Made by a program: the position numbers and the translations under genes
The notes under the pieces: model-generated
Told to the model about the DNA's origin: nothing
Database searches by the model: none
The model's input: only the letters and a program-made list of their open reading frames with translations
NCBI GenBank assembly: GCA_033722675.1
Contig: JAWVYO010000022.1
Span: 1-30,154 of the forward strand
Direction: 5' to 3'
Source of the DNA: DATHYU01 sp033722675
GTDB lineage: Bacteria; Actinomycetota; Acidimicrobiia; Spongiisociales; UBA11373
DNA: 30,154 bases
Shown here: positions 17,001 through 24,308 of the stretch, piece by piece
Layout of the letters: the number at the start of each line of letters is the position of its first letter
Numbering within the stretch: position 1 is the stretch's first letter

Positions 17001-17052
17001 CGACGCTCCGTGGCCCCAGCGGCCCGGCGCACCTCCAGGAGAAGGGAACACC

Positions 17053-17457
17053 ATGCCGTCCATCGCCGCCATCGAGGGCCTCGGGGTCAGGAATGCGACC
17101 AAGCTCCGCAAGGCGCGTATCCGGACCACGGAGCGGCTCCTGAAGGTGGCGGGCGACCGGTCCGGTCGGAGAGCCCTCGCCGAGGAGACGGGCCTGGAGC
17201 CCAAGCAGATCCTCGCATGGGTGAACCGGGCGGACCTCATGCGGGTAAAGGGCGTCGGCGAGGAGTACTCGGATCTCCTCGAGCGGGCCGGTGTCGACAC
17301 CATCAAGGAGTTGCGGCGCCGGAATCCCCAGAACCTGTTGGCGGCGATGCTGGAGATCAACGATCGCAAGCGGCTCGTGCAGCGCGCCCCCACCGCGTCG
17401 ATGGTGGAGGCGTGGGTGGAGCACGCCAAGACCCTCGACCCCGTCGTCACGCACTGA
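17053..17457 (+). CDS. DUF4332 domain protein (helix-hairpin-helix type)
   Basis: A 134-residue protein. It begins with a helix-hairpin-helix-like unit (IEGLGVRNATKLRKARIRTTERLLKVAGD), followed by LAEETGLEPKQILAWVNRADLMRVKGVGEEYSDLLERAGVDTIKELRRRNPQNL, a second such unit. It ends with the PTASMVEAWVEHAKTLDPVVTH tail that I associate with DUF4332 proteins. Helix-hairpin-helix pairs usually contact nucleic acid non-specifically, but no function has been established that I can cite. ATG 17053 is preferred over the in-frame ATG at 16996, because AAGGGA lies 5 bases upstream and homology begins there. Its stop abuts that of the convergent ATP-grasp gene with no gap. Confidence 0.85.
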   Translation: MPSIAAIEGLGVRNATKLRKARIRTTERLLKVAGDRSGRRALAEETGLEPKQILAWVNRADLMRVKGVGEEYSDLLERAGVDTIKELRRRNPQNLLAAMLEINDRKRLVQRAPTASMVEAWVEHAKTLDPVVTH

Positions 17458-18855
17458 TCAGCGGACGTCCTTCGCCACCTCCAGGTCGGGGATGGCGAGA
17501 TCCCAGGTCTCGGCGGCGAGCTGGAGGGCGTCGAGGACGATCGGGGCGGCCTGGACGCCGGTGGGGGTGTGCTCCGCTTCCACCTGCATCTGGACGATGC
17601 CCCCGAACGACGCCGGCCCGAGGGACAGCGTGCCGTGGGCGTGCTCCTCGTCGTCCGCTCGTTCGACCGTCCCGTCCGCCAGCGTGATCGGGATCTTCAT
17701 CGTCTCGTCCATCGTGCGTTCGACGGGCAGCATGCCGCGCAGGATCCGGTTGGCGTCGGCGGCCTCGATCGCCACCGCCTCGAGCTCCTCGGGCCGGTAG
17801 TCCAGATCGTCTCCGGCGATGAGGGCCCGGTGGATCCCCAGGAGGGGCAGGTCCGATCCCCGGACGATGGCGAACAGGCCGCCCCCGAATCGCGGGTTCA
17901 GCTCGGTGGGCCGGAACCCCGCGGCGGTCATGACGCCGTCGATGGTGAAGGCGCCCCGGAAGCCGTGCTCGGTGCGAAGGAACGCTCCCATTCGCCGGGC
18001 GGCGGCGCGCATGGCGTCGCGGTCGGCGGGCGGGGGATCCCACGTCGTCGCCGTCCCTCCGTAGCGGAGCCTGGTCGACGCCGTGTGGCGGAACGTGATC
18101 AGTTCGACGGGGCGGAAGGCGACGACGGCGTCGGGGAAGACCATGCCGTGGATGGAGCAGGGCACGCCCTCGAGGAACGGCATGACCCGGACCCGGGTGC
18201 CGTGCTCGGCCATGAAGGCGGCGGCCTCCGCGAGGTCGGCGTCGGTGCGCACCCAGCGGGTGTACTCGCCGCCGCCGTGCCAGCCCTCGGTCGTGTCACA
18301 GGCCCAGGCGGTGCCGAGACCCCGATCGAACTCGCGATGCGCGGCGGCAAGGGAGGAGCGCTCGGCGGGGACGACGACCGACGGCTCGCGGGCGATGCCG
18401 GCGGCGTCCCAGAGCCCGTCGACGGTCAGCTTGTCCTCGAGCCGGACCCAGGCGGCGGGGCGCGCCCCGCGGGTGGGGCGGCCGGCGAGCTCGAACTCCG
18501 TGTCGAGGAACGAGGGCAGCACCACTGCCGCGCCGTCGGGGTCCCAGGCGCGGATCCGGTCGAGGACGTCGGGGGGCAGGTTTCGCAGCGCGTCGTCCAT
18601 CGCCCGGATGCCCGTGAGCATGGGTGTGTCGGTGGGCCCCGGGTCGAGGTCGAGCACGGCGATCTCGGCGTGCTCGGGATCGGGGAGGTCGCCGGTCCCC
18701 GTCGATCCGGCGATCACGAAGGGCTTGGGCCAGCCCTTCTCGTGGAACTCCCGCACCGGTTCGGTGAAGACGGCGAGCACCTCGGACGCGAGGATCCACT
18801 TCCGTCCGGCCACCGTGCCGTCGGTGAGATCCTTCCAGTGCGAGACGTCGGCCAT
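17458..18855 (-). CDS. ATP-grasp domain protein, substrate unknown
   Basis: A 465-residue cytoplasmic protein with the ATP-grasp pattern. A nucleotide-binding N-terminal part contains FVIAGSTGTGD; then comes a central lid-like region with VRLEDKLTVDGLWDAAGIAREP. The metal/ATP-binding core reads VRVMPFLEGVPCSIHGMVF, then RGAFTIDGVMTAAGFRPTELNPRFGGGL, where the Asp, Glu and Asn that bind magnesium in ATP-grasp ligases are present (D-G-V and E-L-N-P-R). The last 100 residues are extra and unassigned. Members of this superfamily join a carboxylate to an amine or thiol through an acyl phosphate. No pathway neighbour hints at the substrate. A TAGGCT motif 6 bases upstream of ATG 18855 supports this start. 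Confidence 0.8.
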   Translation of the reverse strand: MADVSHWKDLTDGTVAGRKWILASEVLAVFTEPVREFHEKGWPKPFVIAGSTGTGDLPDPEHAEIAVLDLDPGPTDTPMLTGIRAMDDALRNLPPDVLDRIRAWDPDGAAVVLPSFLDTEFELAGRPTRGARPAAWVRLEDKLTVDGLWDAAGIAREPSVVVPAERSSLAAAHREFDRGLGTAWACDTTEGWHGGGEYTRWVRTDADLAEAAAFMAEHGTRVRVMPFLEGVPCSIHGMVFPDAVVAFRPVELITFRHTASTRLRYGGTATTWDPPPADRDAMRAAARRMGAFLRTEHGFRGAFTIDGVMTAAGFRPTELNPRFGGGLFAIVRGSDLPLLGIHRALIAGDDLDYRPEELEAVAIEAADANRILRGMLPVERTMDETMKIPITLADGTVERADDEEHAHGTLSLGPASFGGIVQMQVEAEHTPTGVQAAPIVLDALQLAAETWDLAIPDLEVAKDVR

Positions 18856-18861
18856 GGCCGG

Positions 18862-18867
18862 AGCCTA
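18862..18867 (-). promoter_or_regulatory. putative -10 element TAGGCT, leaderless start of the ATP-grasp gene
   Basis: On the minus strand TAGGCT is followed by 6 bases and then the ATG. There is no Shine-Dalgarno sequence, so a leaderless transcript is likely. It lies immediately downstream of the terminator-like hairpin of the preceding gene. Confidence 0.55.
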
Positions 18868-18876
18868 GGGACGCGC

Positions 18877-18906
18877 CAGGGCCCCGGGCGGGAACCCGGG
18901 GCCCTG
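18877..18906 (-). terminator. strong hairpin after the HbhA-like gene
   Basis: Positions 18877-18888 and 18895-18906 form a perfect 12-base-pair GC-rich stem with a 6-base loop, 17 bases after the stop of the HbhA-like gene. There is no U-run, as is common for actinobacterial intrinsic terminators. Confidence 0.75.
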
Positions 18907-18923
18907 GGAGGGAGGTCGCTGGG

Positions 18924-19412
18924 CTAGGAGCCGGACTTCGTCGAGCTCTTCGCCGTCGTCTTCTTCGTGGTCGAGGCCTTCGAGGCCGTCGACTTCTTGG
19001 TCGTCGTCTTCGCGGCCGGCTTCTTGGCCGTGGTGGCCTTCTTCGCCGGGGCGGCCTTCTCGGCCGGCTTCTCGGACTCGGGCACGAAGTTGTCCCGCCA
19101 GTTGGCGAGGACGTCCTCGAGCTGGTCGCGCAGCTTCTCGACGCGGCCCTGGAGCTGGTCGAAGTCGACGCGCTCGCGGAGCTCGTCGATGGTGGCCCGC
19201 TCGCGGAGCTGGTCGGCGAGGCGTTCGCCTTCGGTGGCCCAGGCCTCGAACTCCTTGCGAGCGGTGTCGCTCAGCTTCGTGCCGTACTCCATCGCCCGCT
19301 TCGTGGCGACGGCCGGCGCTCCGACCACGGCGTACGCGGCCTTCTGGGCCTGTTCGAACACGGCCTTGCCGGTCTTCTCGGCGGTCTCCCGCATCTCGGT
19401 GACCGATTTCAT
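18924..19412 (-). CDS. HbhA-like / phasin-like protein with Lys-Ala-Thr tail
   Basis: A 162-residue protein: an amphipathic, largely helical coiled region (1-112, with LADQLRERATIDELRERVDF and LQGRVEKLRDQLEDVLANW), then a Lys/Ala/Thr/Ser-rich tail with AKKA-, AKKP- and TKKS-type repeats (about 115-162). This is the layout of mycobacterial heparin-binding hemagglutinin HbhA and of phasin-like lipid-droplet proteins. The basic tail in HbhA binds heparan sulfate and resembles histone H1-type tails. The ATG at 19412 has GGAGGAGA upstream and overlaps the stop of the XRE gene as ATGA (19409-19412), so translation is probably coupled. An XRE regulator just upstream matches the arrangement Rv0474-hbhA as I recall it from Mycobacterium. 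A host-adhesion role should not be assumed in this organism. Confidence 0.8.
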   Translation of the reverse strand: MKSVTEMRETAEKTGKAVFEQAQKAAYAVVGAPAVATKRAMEYGTKLSDTARKEFEAWATEGERLADQLRERATIDELRERVDFDQLQGRVEKLRDQLEDVLANWRDNFVPESEKPAEKAAPAKKATTAKKPAAKTTTKKSTASKASTTKKTTAKSSTKSGS

Positions 19413-19759
19413 GGGGTCTCCTCCTCGTCGGTGCCGACGAAGCTCCGGTAGATCTCCGCCAGCGCTTGTTTCTGGTGTTCTGTCAGGCGCTGGTCGGATC
19501 GGATGGCCGTCTCGACCTCGGGCGCCTCGTCCCGTTCCAGCCAGCCGGCCCGTTCGTACAGCGTCTCGGCGCTGATGGACAGCGCGCGGGCGATCGACTT
19601 GAGGATCTCCGCGGAGGGGTTCCGCAGGCCCCGTTCGATCTGGCTGAGGTAGGGGTTGGAGATCCCGGCCTTCTCGGCGAGCTTCCGCATGGAGATCGCG
19701 CTGCGCTCCCGCTGGGTGCGGATGAACTGTCCGAGTTCCGAGACCTGGTGCTGGATCAT
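19409..19759 (-). CDS. XRE-family transcriptional regulator upstream of the HbhA-like gene
   Basis: A 116-residue protein. The helix-turn-helix (about 10-65) reads LGQFIRTQRERSAISMRK then LAEKAGISNPYLSQIERG, followed by LRNPSAEILKSIARALSIS, typical of XRE/Cro-type regulators. The C-terminal part (SDQRLTEHQKQALAEIYRSF) resembles that of the actinobacterial regulator next to hbhA. Start choice: an ATG at 19771 overlaps a TATGCT -10 element, while ATG 19759 lies 7 bases after it and would be leaderless, so 19759 is preferred. It overlaps the HbhA-like gene by 4 bases and probably controls the pair; autoregulation is inferred from repeats in the promoter. Confidence 0.88.
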   Translation of the reverse strand: MIQHQVSELGQFIRTQRERSAISMRKLAEKAGISNPYLSQIERGLRNPSAEILKSIARALSISAETLYERAGWLERDEAPEVETAIRSDQRLTEHQKQALAEIYRSFVGTDEEETP

Positions 19760-19803
19760 TGCTTGCAGCATATCGCAGAGTGCTAACTATTGCAAGCGCT
19801 AAC
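19760..19803 (-). promoter_or_regulatory. promoter and tandem operator-like repeats of the XRE/HbhA-like pair
   Basis: Reading the minus strand, TTGCAA (19795-19790) and TATGCT (19772-19767) are separated by 17 bases, an ideal -35/-10 pair. Two direct repeats lie across and between them: GTTAGCGCTT (19803-19794) and GTTAGCACTC (19787-19778), 16 bases apart. An inverted GCAAGC/GCTTGC pair (19792-19797 and 19761-19766) flanks the -10. A repressor bound here would block the promoter; that the XRE protein binds is inference. Confidence 0.6.
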
Positions 19804-19847
19804 AAACGCGAGCACCATGAACGGGACCGGCGCCATCGGAGCGGCGG

Positions 19848-19853
19848 TAGCCT
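19848..19853 (+). promoter_or_regulatory. putative -10 element TAGCCT for the aroF-tyrA operon
   Basis: TAGCCT lies 52 bases upstream of the ATG at 19906. An alternative in-frame ATG at 19879 lies 25 bases downstream. The rest of the leader holds GAGGTG (19892-19897), 8 bases before ATG 19906. Confidence 0.4.
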
Positions 19854-19905
19854 GTGCGCCCCCGAGCCCAGGTGACGGATGGGCACCGACCGAGGTGACG
19901 AGTCG

Positions 19906-20916
19906 ATGATCATCGTGATGCGGCCCGATGCGACGCGCGAGGACGTCGACCACGTCGTCGATCGGCTCGAGGGCGCCGGATTCCAGGCCCACATCTCCGA
20001 GGGTCAGCTGCGCACCGTGATCGGCGCGATCGGCGACCGGGCGCTCATCCAGCAGATGCCCTGGGAGGCCATGTCCGGCGTCGAGCGGGCCGTCCCGGTC
20101 CTCAAGCCCTTCAAGTTCGTGAGCCGCGAGTTCCAGCCGGAGGACACGGTCGTCGACGTCGGCGGGGTCCCGGTCGGAGGCGACCATTTCGCCGTCATCG
20201 CCGGGCCGTGTGCCGTCGAGACCCGAGATCAGCTGTTCGCCTCGGCGGCCGCCGTCGCCGAGGCCGGAGCGACCATCCTGCGGGGCGACGCCTTCAAGCC
20301 GCGTACCTCGCCGTACTCCTTCCAGGGCCTGGGCGAGGAGGGGTTGAAGTTGCTCGCCGAGGCGCGCGAGGAGTTCGGGATGCCCTTCATCGCCGAGGTC
20401 CTCGACCCCCGCGACGTCGAGCTCGTCGCCTCCTACGCCGACCTCGTGCGGGTCGGGACCCGCAACATGGCCAACTTCACGCTCCTCGCCGAGCTGGGCC
20501 GCCAGCCCCGACCGGTGCTCCTCAAGCGGGGCTTCACGGCGACGATCGAGGAGTGGCTCAACGCCGCCGAGTACATCTACAAGGAGGGCAACCACCAGAT
20601 CATCCTGTGCGAGCGGGGGATCCGGACCTTCGAGACGGCGACGCGCAACACCCTCGACATCTCGGCCGTGCCGGTCGTCCAGGCGATGTCCCATCTGCCG
20701 GTCATCGTCGACCCCTCGCATTCGGGCGGGAAGGGCTCCCTCGTGCCCTCTCTGACGCGTTCCGCCGTCGCGGTCGGCGCGGACGGCGTGATGATCGACG
20801 TTCATCCCCATCCCGAGACCGCTCTCGTCGACGGCCCCCAGGCGATCCTCCCCTCCGAGTTCGCGGCGCTCATGGACGACGTCCGGGCCCTCACGAGCGC
20901 CCTCCAGCGGGACTGA
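19906..20916 (+). CDS. aroF: 3-deoxy-7-phosphoheptulonate (DAHP) synthase, AroF/Thermotoga type
   Basis: First step of the shikimate pathway: phosphoenolpyruvate + erythrose 4-phosphate to DAHP. 336 residues: an N-terminal ferredoxin-like regulatory domain (about 1-65, opening MIIVMRPDAT) and a DAHP synthase I/KdsA-type barrel. Motifs: AGPCAVE with C102, the position of the metal-binding Cys in the Thermotoga enzyme; AFKPRTSPYSFQGLG; VDPSHSGG with the metal His; and IDVHPHPETAL. The usual LRGGAFKPR reads LRGDAFKPR here, a single substitution next to the phosphoenolpyruvate site. ATG 19906 is chosen because homology begins there and a ribosome binding site precedes it; ATG 19879 would add 9 residues. 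tyrA follows after 5 bases. The regulatory domain suggests feedback control by an aromatic amino acid. Confidence 0.94.
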   Translation: MIIVMRPDATREDVDHVVDRLEGAGFQAHISEGQLRTVIGAIGDRALIQQMPWEAMSGVERAVPVLKPFKFVSREFQPEDTVVDVGGVPVGGDHFAVIAGPCAVETRDQLFASAAAVAEAGATILRGDAFKPRTSPYSFQGLGEEGLKLLAEAREEFGMPFIAEVLDPRDVELVASYADLVRVGTRNMANFTLLAELGRQPRPVLLKRGFTATIEEWLNAAEYIYKEGNHQIILCERGIRTFETATRNTLDISAVPVVQAMSHLPVIVDPSHSGGKGSLVPSLTRSAVAVGADGVMIDVHPHPETALVDGPQAILPSEFAALMDDVRALTSALQRD

Positions 20917-20921
20917 CGGGC

Positions 20922-21944
20922 GTGACCCGCCGGGTCGCGGTGCTCGGCACGGGGCTCATCGGCGCCTCCATCGGGCTCGGGCTGCGGACCGCCGGCCACC
21001 GGGTGGTCGGCTGGGACCCGAACGCGTCGGCGCTCGAGGAAGCCGCCGGCCGCGGCGCCCTCGACACCGCGGCCTCCTCCGGCGACCGGGCGGTCGCCGG
21101 GGCGGACGTCGTCGTGCTCGCGGGCCCGCTGGACGCGGTGGTCGGCAGCGTGCGGTCGCTCGACACCGACGCCCTCGTCACCGACGTGGCCGGGGTCAAG
21201 GCGCCGGTCGTCGAGGCGGCGGCGCACCTGGACCGGTTCGTCGGCGGGCACCCGATGGCGGGGCGGGAGCGAGGCGGCCCGGGGGCCGCCAGCGGATCGC
21301 TCTTCCGGGGCGCGGGCTGGGTCCTCGCCACCGATCGGGCCGCCGAGGACGACCTCGGTGCGGTGGAGGGCCTGGTGCGCGACCTGGGTGCGCGGCCCAT
21401 CCGGGTGACCGCCGACGAGCACGATCGGGCGGTGGCCGTCGTGAGCCACCTGCCGCAGGTGCTCGCCGCGACCCTCCTCGAGATGGCCGGTGACCGGCCG
21501 GGCGTCCTCGATCTGGCCGCCGGCAGCTTCCGCGACCTCACCCGGGTGGCGTCCTCCGACCCCGGCATGTGGGCCCCGGTCCTGGCCGCCAACCGGGAGG
21601 TCCTCGGCGACGTGATCGAGTCCCTCGCCACGCGATTGCGGACCTGGCCGCCCGACGCCGAGGCCGGACGAACCGCCGACCGCCTCTCGTCCGCCGCGAA
21701 TCTGCGGGCGACCCTGGCGCCGCCCGTGGTGGCGGTGCGCGTGGCGCTCGTCGACCGACCCGGTGAGCTGGCCCGTGTGGGACGGGCGCTGGCCGAGACG
21801 GGCGTGGACGTCCGGGACCTCCAGCTCCGCCACGGTCCCCACGGCGGCGGGGGCGTGCTCACGATCTCGGTGCGGCCCGGCGAGGCGGCGGCACTCGCGG
21901 AGGGGCTGACCACGGAGGGCCTCGACGTCGTCGGGACGGCCTGA
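20922..21944 (+). CDS. tyrA: prephenate dehydrogenase with C-terminal ACT domain
   Basis: Oxidative decarboxylation of prephenate to 4-hydroxyphenylpyruvate in tyrosine synthesis. 340 residues from GTG 20922: Rossmann motif GTGLIGAS at 9-16, HPMAG at 110-114, catalytic-region SHLPQVLA with a His near 175, and a helical dimerisation domain. A C-terminal ACT domain (about 262-340, opening VVAVRVALVDRPGELARVGRALAETGVDV) probably binds an aromatic amino acid for feedback inhibition. The 5-base gap after aroF indicates one transcript. Its stop directly abuts the stop of the convergent M20 gene. Confidence 0.94.
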   Translation: MTRRVAVLGTGLIGASIGLGLRTAGHRVVGWDPNASALEEAAGRGALDTAASSGDRAVAGADVVVLAGPLDAVVGSVRSLDTDALVTDVAGVKAPVVEAAAHLDRFVGGHPMAGRERGGPGAASGSLFRGAGWVLATDRAAEDDLGAVEGLVRDLGARPIRVTADEHDRAVAVVSHLPQVLAATLLEMAGDRPGVLDLAAGSFRDLTRVASSDPGMWAPVLAANREVLGDVIESLATRLRTWPPDAEAGRTADRLSSAANLRATLAPPVVAVRVALVDRPGELARVGRALAETGVDVRDLQLRHGPHGGGGVLTISVRPGEAAALAEGLTTEGLDVVGTA

Positions 21945-23123
21945 CTACCGCTCCGCGTCGAGCAGGCGGAGGAGCGCCACGGCTCCCAGCAGCATCCCGC
22001 TCGGGATGCAGCGTTCGTCGACGGTGAACTCGGCGGAGTGCAGATCGAGGCTCCGGTCGCCCACGCCGGCCCCGAGGCGGACCAGCGCTCCGGGAATGCG
22101 TTCCAGGAACCACGAGAAGTCCTCGGAGCCGAGGCTCTGCTGGGTGGGGAGGACGCTGCGGTCGCCGAGCGCCTCGATGGCGGCGTCCCGAACCACCCCG
22201 ACGATCCTGGCGTCGTTGATCACCGGCGGGGAACCCGGCTCGTAGGAGACCTTCGCCGTCGCCCCGAGCGGCGTGACGATGTCGTCGACGATCTCGGCCA
22301 CGGTCCCGGGCAGCGCCCGCCAGACGTCGAGGTCGAAGAGCCGGATCGTCCCGCCCACGTGGACGGCGGTCGGGATGACGTTCTCGGCGGCACCGCCCTG
22401 GATCCGGCCGAACACGGCGGCGATGGGGAGCCGGGGGTCGGTGCGGCGCTGGAGCATCGCCGGCAGGTCGATGACGAGCTTGGCGGCGGCGTGGACGAGG
22501 TCGACGGTCTGGTGGGGCCGCGAGGTGTGGCCGCCGGGACCCGACAGCTCGATGTTGAGACGGTCGGAGGCCCCGGTGATGGCGTCGGACCTGAGCCCGA
22601 CCGTGCCCGGCGGGATGGAGGGGTCCACGTGGAAGGCCAGGATCGAGGCCACGTCGTCGACGACCCCCTCGCCGACCATCTCGGCGGCGCCCCCGGGGAT
22701 GATCTCCTCCGCGGGTTGGAACACGAACCGGATCGTCCCGGCGACCGGCATGCCGTGGAGGACACGGGCCATCCCGGCGGCCACGGCCGTGTGCACGTCG
22801 TGACCGCAGGCGTGCATGGTTCCGGGCGTGCCCGAGGAGAAGGGCTCGCCGGAGGCCTCGGTGATCGGGAGGGCGTCGAGATCGGCCCGGAACGCCACCG
22901 TCGGGCCTCGACCGTCGCCGACGTCCACCGTCAGGCCGGTCTCGCCGTGGCGGACCTTCGGGTCGAGCCCCCCGCCCGCCAGGAAGTCAGCGACGGCGGC
23001 CGTCGACCGGAACTCGTGCCACCCCAGCTCCGGGTGGTGGTGGAGGTCGCGGCGCAGCGCCACGACGTCGTCGGCGAGGTCGGCGACCGTGGAGCGCAGG
23101 GACCGAAGGTCGGGTTCGGGCAT
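21945..23123 (-). CDS. M20-family amidohydrolase/carboxypeptidase
   Basis: A 392-residue metal-dependent hydrolase of the M20D type (hippurate hydrolase, IAA-amino acid hydrolase and N-acyl-L-amino acid amidohydrolase group). Metal-site motifs: AFRADLDALPI, MHACGHDVH (C106, H108, H111), FQPAEE (E139/E140), FHVDP (H165) and a late DLHS. The dimerisation 'lid' domain contains LSGPGGHTSRPHQTVDL. The Cys at 106 is normal for this subgroup. Substrate cannot be told from sequence; amino-acid or acyl-amino-acid amides are likely. The nearest promoter-like motif, TAGCCT on the minus strand, is 9 bases upstream of ATG 23123, and the acyl-CoA dehydrogenase gene diverges from the same 50-base region. 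Confidence 0.92.
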   Translation of the reverse strand: MPEPDLRSLRSTVADLADDVVALRRDLHHHPELGWHEFRSTAAVADFLAGGGLDPKVRHGETGLTVDVGDGRGPTVAFRADLDALPITEASGEPFSSGTPGTMHACGHDVHTAVAAGMARVLHGMPVAGTIRFVFQPAEEIIPGGAAEMVGEGVVDDVASILAFHVDPSIPPGTVGLRSDAITGASDRLNIELSGPGGHTSRPHQTVDLVHAAAKLVIDLPAMLQRRTDPRLPIAAVFGRIQGGAAENVIPTAVHVGGTIRLFDLDVWRALPGTVAEIVDDIVTPLGATAKVSYEPGSPPVINDARIVGVVRDAAIEALGDRSVLPTQQSLGSEDFSWFLERIPGALVRLGAGVGDRSLDLHSAEFTVDERCIPSGMLLGAVALLRLLDAER

Positions 23124-23132
23124 CGGGGGAGC

Positions 23133-23138
23133 AGGCTA
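23133..23138 (-). promoter_or_regulatory. putative -10 element TAGCCT of the M20 gene
   Basis: Minus-strand TAGCCT is followed by 9 bases and the ATG at 23123. It faces the plus-strand TAGGAT at 23163, giving back-to-back promoters about 25 bases apart. Confidence 0.45.
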
Positions 23139-23162
23139 CTCCGGCCGGGGTTCCCAGGTCCC

Positions 23163-23168
23163 TAGGAT
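23163..23168 (+). promoter_or_regulatory. putative -10 element TAGGAT of the acyl-CoA dehydrogenase gene
   Basis: TAGGAT is followed by 6 bases and then ATC at 23175, the exact geometry of leaderless starts elsewhere in this window. It is also the last in-frame stop (TAG 23163-23165) before the gene. Confidence 0.5.
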
Positions 23169-23174
23169 CGGCGC

Positions 23175-24308
23175 ATCGCCGTCGACGCCCTCCTCGCAGA
23201 GCTCCGGACGCTGGTGCGCACGGAGCTCGTCCCCGCCGAGCCCCGGCTCGAGGAACTCGGCGCCGTCCCCGACGAGTTCACCGACCGGTTCCGCGAGCTC
23301 GGCCTGTTCGGGATCACCATCCCCGCCGAGTTCGGCGGCCTCGGCCTCGGACTCGTCGACCAGGCCCGGGTCATGATCGAGCTGACCTACGCCTCGGTCG
23401 TCTATCGCTCTCGGCTGTCCACGACGGTGGGCCTCACCTCCCAGGCCGTGCTCCGGGAGGGGACCGACGAGCAACGGGCCCGCGTGCTGCCCCGATTCGC
23501 CACCGGCGAGTGGACCGGAGCGTTCGCCCTCACCGAGGAGCACGCCGGCTCCGACGTCACCGGGGTGCGCACGACGGCCCGCCGGGACGGCGACGCCTAC
23601 GTGCTCGAGGGCCGGAAGCGCTACATCACGAACGCCCCCGACGCAGACGTGTTCGTCGTCGTCGCCAGGACGGGCGACGAGCGGCGCGCGGGGCTCTCGG
23701 CCTTCCTCGTGGAGGCGGGCACCCCGGGTTTCGAGCCGGGGCCTCCCGTCCCGATGATGGGCCAGGCCGGCTCGCGGGTCTCCGAGATCGAGATCCGGGA
23801 GTGCCGCGTCCCCGCCGGGAACCTGATCGGCGGGATCGAGGGACGCGGCCTCGAGACGGCGCTCGCCGGCATCAACGCGGCGCGTCTGCACATCGGTGCG
23901 ACGTGCGCAGGCCAGTGTCGCCGGCTCACCGACGAGGCTCTCGCGCACGCCCGCGACCGCGAGCAGTTCGGGAAGCCCCTGGTCGAGATCGAGGCCGTCG
24001 GCGCGATGTTCGCCGACTGCGAGGTCGACACGCTCGCCGCCACCGAGACGACCCTCGGCGTCGCCCGGCGTGCCGAGGCGGCGGGCGGCGTTCCCCACGA
24101 GGAGATCGCCGCTGTGAAGCTCTTCACGACCGAGGCGCTCGGCCGGGTGGCCGACCGCGCCGTGCAGGTGCTCGGCGGCCTGGGATACATCCGGGGGCAT
24201 GCGGTCGAACGGCTGTATCGGGACGCCCGGCTGTTCCGGATCTTCGAGGGGACGTCGCAGATCCAGCAGCGAGCCATCGCCCGGGCGCTGGCCAAGCGGG
24301 ACCGCTGA
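23175..24308 (+). CDS. acyl-CoA dehydrogenase
   Basis: FAD enzyme that introduces a trans-2 double bond into acyl-CoA in beta-oxidation or a related pathway. Domains: N-terminal helices with LRELGLFG-type text (FRELGLFGITIPAEFGG), a middle beta domain with FALTEEHAGSDVTGVRTTA, and a C-terminal helical domain with REQFGKPLVEIEAVGAMFAD and YRDARLFRIFEGTSQIQQR. The Glu in FEGTSQIQ is at the usual catalytic base position. The first conventional start is GTG 23214 (364 residues). In-frame homologous-looking sequence (ALLAELRTLVRTELVPAE) extends upstream, and no ATG, GTG or TTG occurs before the in-frame stop at 23163. I therefore list the start at ATC 23175 (377 residues) as the more likely but unproven choice. 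The next gene overlaps by one base. Confidence 0.88.
   Translation: MAVDALLAELRTLVRTELVPAEPRLEELGAVPDEFTDRFRELGLFGITIPAEFGGLGLGLVDQARVMIELTYASVVYRSRLSTTVGLTSQAVLREGTDEQRARVLPRFATGEWTGAFALTEEHAGSDVTGVRTTARRDGDAYVLEGRKRYITNAPDADVFVVVARTGDERRAGLSAFLVEAGTPGFEPGPPVPMMGQAGSRVSEIEIRECRVPAGNLIGGIEGRGLETALAGINAARLHIGATCAGQCRRLTDEALAHARDREQFGKPLVEIEAVGAMFADCEVDTLAATETTLGVARRAEAAGGVPHEEIAAVKLFTTEALGRVADRAVQVLGGLGYIRGHAVERLYRDARLFRIFEGTSQIQQRAIARALAKRDR

Noticed and set aside
19769..19771. ATG 19771 as start of the XRE regulator
   Set aside because: This ATG lies inside the TATGCT -10 element, so it would not be in the mRNA if that promoter is used; ATG 19759 is 7 bases downstream.
19778..19786. CIRCE (HrcA) operator
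   Set aside because: GAGTGCTAA matches the right half of CIRCE, but the left half TTAGCACTC is not found 9 bases before it; the bases there read TGCTTGCAG. A direct repeat explains the site better.
19879..19905. Upstream ATG for the DAHP synthase
   Set aside because: It would add nine residues outside the family's usual N-terminus; ATG 19906 has GAGGTG 8 bases upstream and begins the conserved MIIVM text.
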